From JAAFHS01 sp031396505 (GTDB taxonomy: Bacteria > Pseudomonadota > Alphaproteobacteria > Rhodobacterales > Rhodobacteraceae), in the NCBI GenBank assembly GCA_031396505.1, contig JANNKX010000240.1, forward strand, positions 1-9,529: a DNA stretch of 9,529 nt, given 5' to 3'. Made by a program: the position numbers and the translations under genes. Below are positions 6,563 through 9,529 of this stretch, one piece after another (positions within the stretch are counted from its first letter, which is position 1; the number at the start of each line of letters is the position of its first letter). Under the pieces are notes generated by a model, which did not search any database, had not been told where the DNA came from, and worked only from the letters and a program-made list of their open reading frames with translations.

Positions 6563-7321
6563 TCATTGCAGTTCTGTCAACGCGACCAGTTCCTCAGCCG
6601 GGGTCAGCGGCGCGCCGGCATTGGTGGCGGTCAGATAGGCATCGAGGGCTTCGAGCGATGATGCAGGTGCATATCCGGTCTCATCCGCCGAAGCCGCTGC
6701 GATGGCAAGCCGCATCTGCCAGTCTTGCCCATCATGACAGGCAATCGAGACGACGGTTGTTCCGTTGCTTTGATCGTATTCAAATTCACGGCACAGGGCA
6801 TTATCAGTGGCCCGAAATGTTGCGATGGCCTCAATCCGCGCGCCGTCTGTCAGGGGCAGGCTTTCACCGGCGGCGAGCGTGGAAATTGCCTGCGCGATTG
6901 CTGGGTCAGTGACGGCGGCGATTTCCAGCAATGAGCCGGGCACGTTTGGCCCGCGCAGCAGCAATCCGGCGCCAAGCCCGATTGCGAGGGCAATGCTGGC
7001 AGCGATTGGCAGTTGCCAAACGGGGCGCCGTTGGGACCGGTCTGGAAACGCAACGACGGTATCGACCGACGCAGGCGCCGTGGCACTGCCAGCCGCCGCA
7101 AGATCGCGCACGCGCTGCACCAGATGGTCTGGCACAGGCGCGTCCAGCATCGGGCGCAGGGCATCTGCCGCAATCATCCGTGTGTCCACAAACAGGCTTA
7201 GCCGTTCGGCAAGCGCATCATCTGCGGCAAGTGCCAGATCAAGCGCGGCAGCGCGGTCCTCGGCCAGCTCGCCATCGGCATAGGCCATCAGGTCTTCGTC
7301 GGTGAATTCAGGGGCGCTCAT
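6563..7321 (-). CDS. Membrane anti-sigma factor (regulator of the adjacent ECF sigma factor)
   Basis: A 252-residue protein encoded directly after an ECF sigma gene, with a four-base ATGA overlap and a GGAGA ribosome site six bases before its ATG. Residues 1-75 are acidic and helical (TDEDLMAYADGELA at 7-20), the typical start of anti-sigma N-terminal domains. The zinc-binding HxxxCxxC motif is absent. One hydrophobic segment at about 104-123 (PIAASIALAIGLGAGLLL) should span the inner membrane, leaving residues 125-252 in the periplasm. That part has two cysteines, Cys177 (ALCREFEYD) and Cys195 (SIACHDGQDW), a pattern I have seen in anti-sigma proteins of related bacteria. Role by context: it holds the sigma factor at the membrane until a periplasmic signal releases it. 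The signal is unknown. The name is based on context, topology and N-terminal style. Confidence 0.85.
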   Translation of the reverse strand: MSAPEFTDEDLMAYADGELAEDRAAALDLALAADDALAERLSLFVDTRMIAADALRPMLDAPVPDHLVQRVRDLAAAGSATAPASVDTVVAFPDRSQRRPVWQLPIAASIALAIGLGAGLLLRGPNVPGSLLEIAAVTDPAIAQAISTLAAGESLPLTDGARIEAIATFRATDNALCREFEYDQSNGTTVVSIACHDGQDWQMRLAIAAASADETGYAPASSLEALDAYLTATNAGAPLTPAEELVALTELQ

Positions 7322-7851
7322 CTCTTGTCTCCGGCACTTGTGGGTGAACGCGCCATCGGCGGATTTATTCCGAGCACCTGTGCAATTGCGATGCGCGCTC
7401 TTGCGAGCCTGCTCATGACCGTTCCGATGGGAATCGCAAGAATTTCGGCGGCTTCCCTGTAGGTTAATTCTTCGACACAGATCAGCACGATCACTTCGCG
7501 CTGATCGGGCGGCAATCGGTCGATCGCGGCCCGTGCAGATTGCAGCATCAGCGATGTCTCGACCGTTTTCTCGCCATCCACGGATCGTGCATCAGGCGCA
7601 TCCGCGATGTCGATTTCCGTTCCCCGCGTCTTGTTGCGGCGGACCATATCGATCCATGCGTTGCGCAGGATGCGAAACAGCCAGGCATCCAGCCGCGTTG
7701 TCGGATCAAAGCCTGCGCGCCCTGCGAAAGCGCGCTCTACCGTGATCTGAACGAGGTCGTCAGCCGTGTCTTTTGATCTGCAAAGCGATAGTGCGAACCG
7801 CCGCAAATTGGGCAGGAAGGCAATCAGGTCATCGGCAAAGGGATCAGGCAT
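7318..7851 (-). CDS. RNA polymerase sigma factor, ECF (sigma-70 family)
   Basis: A 177-residue ECF sigma factor of standard length. Region 2 spans about 10-75: DDLVQITVERAF (31-42), which contacts core polymerase, then LDAWLFRILRNAWIDMVRR (54-72), which recognises and melts the -10 element. Region 4 spans about 103-155: LPPDQREVIVLICVEELTYR and AAEILAIPIGTVMSRLARAR, the helix-turn-helix that reads the -35. Regions 1.1 and 3 are absent, as expected. The last 15 residues are a basic tail. The ATG at 7851 has no clear Shine-Dalgarno. The gene overlaps the anti-sigma gene by four bases, so the two are co-translated and kept in proportion. It is divergent from a secreted protease gene whose upstream region carries an ECF-type promoter, a probable target. 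I cannot assign an ECF subgroup. Confidence 0.94.
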   Translation of the reverse strand: MPDPFADDLIAFLPNLRRFALSLCRSKDTADDLVQITVERAFAGRAGFDPTTRLDAWLFRILRNAWIDMVRRNKTRGTEIDIADAPDARSVDGEKTVETSLMLQSARAAIDRLPPDQREVIVLICVEELTYREAAEILAIPIGTVMSRLARARIAIAQVLGINPPMARSPTSAGDKR

Positions 7852-7883
7852 CGACAGGGCTTTCAGACTATTGATCGGGCAAT

Positions 7884-7908
7884 GGAATAAAGTTTGCTTC
7901 CCTGCGTT
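7884..7908 (+). promoter_or_regulatory. ECF-type promoter driving the S8 protease gene
   Basis: GGAAT (7884-7888), a 16-base spacer and CGTT (7905-7908) fit the GGAAC-N16/17-CGTT pattern of many ECF sigma factors, including EcfG/RpoE-like ones. Transcription would start near 7915, about 85 bases before the protease ATG. The position in the spacer between an ECF sigma gene and the protease supports it. The last base of the -35 core (T for C) is a deviation. Confidence 0.55.
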
Positions 7909-7929
7909 AGTAACTAGGATCGCGCGTGT

Positions 7930-7948
7930 TGATGTCGGCGCAACATCA
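7930..7948 (+). repeat. Small inverted repeat in the protease leader
   Basis: TGATGT (7930-7935) and ACATCA (7943-7948) are perfect 6-bp arms around a 7-base centre. It falls within the predicted 5' untranslated leader of the protease and could be an operator or a short RNA hairpin. It is short enough to arise by chance. Confidence 0.3.
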
Positions 7949-8001
7949 GGTGCGAGGGCTTCAAGGTCAACTGTGCCAATGCCGAAAAAAGGGAAAGTGC
8001 C

Positions 8002-9387
8002 ATGAATGGAACTTTATCAGCCGCTGCTTTTCGCTGGTTCATTGTCCTTGGACTTGTTCTGGCTATCCCGATGACAGCGACTGATGGTGGCATTTTCACG
8101 GCTGCCTGGGCGCAGGACGATGATGATGGCGGTGGGGATGATGGCGGTGGAGATGACGATGCTGGTGGCGGTGGTCGCAGTGACGCTGATGGCGGTAACA
8201 ACACTGTACCGCGTCGCGATGTTCCCCCGCGCCGCGTGACAGGCGTCGCTCCGCCCCCTGTCGTGGCACCGTTGCCGGAACGCGCCCCGGATGAAATTGT
8301 CGTGGTCGATCTTTCCGCCGAGGATCTGGGGCAACTGGTCTCGCGTGGATACGCGGTGATCCAGACGCAGACTACCACTTTGGTGGCCACGATTGCGCAT
8401 AGGCTGCGCATTCCCCAAGGGACGGGGTTAGAGGCAGCGCGCGATGAGGTTCGCGCGCTGCCCACCGGGGGCACCGCCGATTTCAACCATTACTACCGCA
8501 CGGATCAGGGCGAAGGCCCGGCCTGTGACGGGCCGCATTGTGCGGGGTTCGAACTTGTGGGATGGGCCGCAGCCAGCCAATCACAAGGCTGCGGCGCAGG
8601 TGCGCGGATCGGCCTGATCGATACCGGCATCAATCCCGACCATGAAACTTTTACAGGTGGGCAGTTGAACGTTCTGACCGTCGTGCCCGAAGACCTGCCG
8701 GCGTCGGATGCCCAGCACGGCACTGCGGTCGCAGCCATCCTGATCGGCAAGGCCGACAGCCGGTCGCCCGGCCTTGTCCCGCAGGCATCGGTCATCGCCG
8801 TCGATGCCTTTCACAAGGTCAACGGCGACCAGCGCAGCGATGTGTTCAGCCTTGTGGATGCGATGGATCAACTGGCTGTGGCAGAGGTTGATGTTGTGAA
8901 CATGAGCCTGTCCGGCCCTGCAAACAGCGTGCTTGAACGCATGGTCACGCGGTTGGCAGAACAAGGGATCGTTGTCGTTGCGGCGGCAGGCAATGACGGG
9001 CCGCGCGCGGATCCAGTGTTTCCGGGCGCCTATGCGCCGGTGTTGACGGTGACGGCGGTGGACCGCAATGGCGATGTCTACCGCCGTGCCGGCCAGGGAC
9101 CGCATGTTGATCTGGCGGCACCGGGGGTTGAGGTCTGGACTGCGGCATCCGTCAAAGGTGCACGCGGCAAGACGGGTACGTCGTTCGCGGCCCCTTTCGT
9201 GACAGCGGCGGTAGCAATTCTGATGGCAGACCACAAGAGCATGACGGTGGAGCAGGTCACGCAGGCCCTGACCGGATCGGCCCGCGATCTGGGTACCCCG
9301 GGGCGCGACGAGGTGTTCGGCGCGGGGTTGGTGCAGTTCGGGCAGCTTTGCGGTCGGGTGCAGCCAACAGCAGTTTCTTCGGAATAA
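8002..9387 (+). CDS. Secreted S8 family (subtilisin-like) serine protease
   Basis: A 461-residue protein with an N-terminal Sec-type signal: hydrophobic segment about 10-27, likely cleavage after AWA (37). Next comes a low-complexity Asp/Gly segment (39-66), then a Pro/Arg-rich linker (70-95). Residues 97-160 may be a propeptide-like domain (DEIVVVDLSAEDLGQLVSRG onward). The catalytic domain runs about 195-445: Asp207 in GLIDTGIN, His239 in DAQHGTAVA, oxyanion Asn331 in AAAGNDGP and Ser394 in GTSFAAP. All catalytic residues are present, so it should be active. Cysteines 175, 180, 197 and 450 could form disulfides outside the cytosol. There is no C-terminal autotransporter or anchor, so it is periplasmic or released. 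The ATG at 8002 follows an AGGGAAAG ribosome site. It is divergent from the ECF sigma gene and probably under its control. Its substrate is unknown; the neighbouring anti-sigma factor is one candidate. Confidence 0.93.
   Translation: MNGTLSAAAFRWFIVLGLVLAIPMTATDGGIFTAAWAQDDDDGGGDDGGGDDDAGGGGRSDADGGNNTVPRRDVPPRRVTGVAPPPVVAPLPERAPDEIVVVDLSAEDLGQLVSRGYAVIQTQTTTLVATIAHRLRIPQGTGLEAARDEVRALPTGGTADFNHYYRTDQGEGPACDGPHCAGFELVGWAAASQSQGCGAGARIGLIDTGINPDHETFTGGQLNVLTVVPEDLPASDAQHGTAVAAILIGKADSRSPGLVPQASVIAVDAFHKVNGDQRSDVFSLVDAMDQLAVAEVDVVNMSLSGPANSVLERMVTRLAEQGIVVVAAAGNDGPRADPVFPGAYAPVLTVTAVDRNGDVYRRAGQGPHVDLAAPGVEVWTAASVKGARGKTGTSFAAPFVTAAVAILMADHKSMTVEQVTQALTGSARDLGTPGRDEVFGAGLVQFGQLCGRVQPTAVSSE
8116..8199 (+). 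repeat. Low-complexity Asp/Gly-coding tract in the protease gene
   Basis: Imperfect GAT/GAC and GGC/GGT codon runs encode residues 39-66 of the protease, almost entirely Asp and Gly. The segment begins directly after the predicted signal cleavage site. Such tracts evolve by slippage and often differ in length between strains. The acidic tract could bind calcium or act as a flexible spacer, but it has no clear RTX nonapeptide periodicity. Confidence 0.6.
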
Positions 9388-9398
9388 ACCGCCCGTCA

Positions 9399-9430
9399 CT
9401 CCGTTGTCCTGACAGACACAAACAACGGAG
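9399..9430 (+). promoter_or_regulatory. Inverted repeat covering the Shine-Dalgarno of the next gene
   Basis: CTCCGTTGT (9399-9407) and ACAACGGAG (9422-9430) are perfect 9-bp inverted arms with a 14-base loop, beginning 11 bases after the protease stop. The right arm contains GGAG of the GGAGG ribosome site (9427-9431) used by the ATG at 9439. In a transcript the hairpin would hide that site. No T-run follows, so an intrinsic terminator is unlikely. Confidence 0.5.
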
Positions 9431-9431
9431 G
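9427..9431 (+). promoter_or_regulatory. Shine-Dalgarno GGAGG for the right-edge gene
   Basis: GGAGG sits seven bases before the ATG at 9439. It is a near-ideal ribosome site and the main evidence that the right-edge frame is a real gene. Four of its five bases lie in the inverted repeat just described. Confidence 0.6.
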
Positions 9432-9438
9432 CGACCCC

Positions 9439-9529
9439 ATGTTCTTTCAACGCACCCCCCAGACCATTCGCTTTCTGTGCGATCCCAAGGATGAGGGCGT
9501 GATTGCCCCGCCAGTGCCTGCGCGCACCT
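9439..9529 (+). CDS. Hypothetical protein, N-terminal part (3' end outside window)
   Basis: An open frame from ATG 9439 to the window edge gives 30 residues, beginning MFFQRTPQTIRFLCDPKDEG and continuing VIAPPVPART. There is no signal peptide or membrane segment in this part. I do not recognise a family from so short a piece. A strong ribosome site and GC-rich third positions support coding. It follows the protease by 51 bp in the same direction, so it could be read from the same transcript, possibly with control by the intervening hairpin. Confidence 0.6.
   Translation, partial: MFFQRTPQTIRFLCDPKDEGVIAPPVPART

Noticed and set aside
8116..8199. The GAT/GGC-rich tract as a CRISPR-like or true tandem repeat array
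   Set aside because: The units are irregular, have no spacers and stay in frame as Asp/Gly codons inside the protease gene.
8581..9450. A 289-residue minus-strand open frame opposite the protease gene
   Set aside because: The plus strand encodes an intact S8 catalytic triad. The minus frame is rich in Cys, His and Arg with no recognisable motif.
1..9529. A previously undescribed defence or mobile-element system
   Set aside because: No transposase, integrase, nuclease, toxin-antitoxin pair, CRISPR array or direct-repeat boundary was found; the genes belong to known transporter, regulator and protease families.

Overview
The window is GC-rich and densely coded. Protein style and gene content (Tat-exported PotD-like binding protein, divergent LuxR-type regulator, ECF sigma/anti-sigma pair with an S8 protease) suggest an alphaproteobacterium, probably of the Rhodobacterales/Roseobacter type. 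This assignment is by recognition, not by a search.

Layout. 2-544 (+): the C-terminal part of an unrecognised protein that enters from the left edge. 617-5375 (-): one compact operon, read right to left as ATPase, Tat-dependent solute-binding protein, permease 1, permease 2 and an NAD-type short-chain dehydrogenase. It is a complete polyamine-family (PotA-PotD-PotB-PotC) ABC importer with a dehydrogenase attached. 5475-6260 (+): a LuxR-C-terminal transcriptional regulator, divergent from the operon across about 100 bp that holds two small dyad elements. This is the usual arrangement of a local regulator. 6261-6562: non-coding, between convergent genes, with a strong 10-bp inverted repeat and two related degenerate 15-mers. 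6563-7851 (-): ECF sigma factor and membrane anti-sigma factor, with ATGA-overlapping genes. 8002-9387 (+): a secreted S8 (subtilisin-like) serine protease, divergent from the sigma gene. The shared 150-bp spacer contains a good ECF-type promoter (GGAAT-N16-CGTT) pointing at the protease. 9439-9529 (+): the start of another gene that runs off the right edge, whose Shine-Dalgarno sequence lies inside a perfect 9-bp inverted repeat.

Working model. Block one imports a cationic or amino compound and may oxidise it with the dehydrogenase, under a LuxR-type regulator. Several residues that bind spermidine in E. coli PotD appear substituted, so the substrate is open. Block two is an envelope-signalling unit: the sigma factor is held by a single-pass anti-sigma factor with a two-cysteine periplasmic domain and probably controls the neighbouring secreted protease. 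No CRISPR array, tRNA, rRNA, insertion sequence or phage gene was seen. The families are all known; the less ordinary points are the sigma/anti-sigma/protease arrangement with its promoter, the altered binding-protein pocket and the Shine-Dalgarno-sequestering hairpin.
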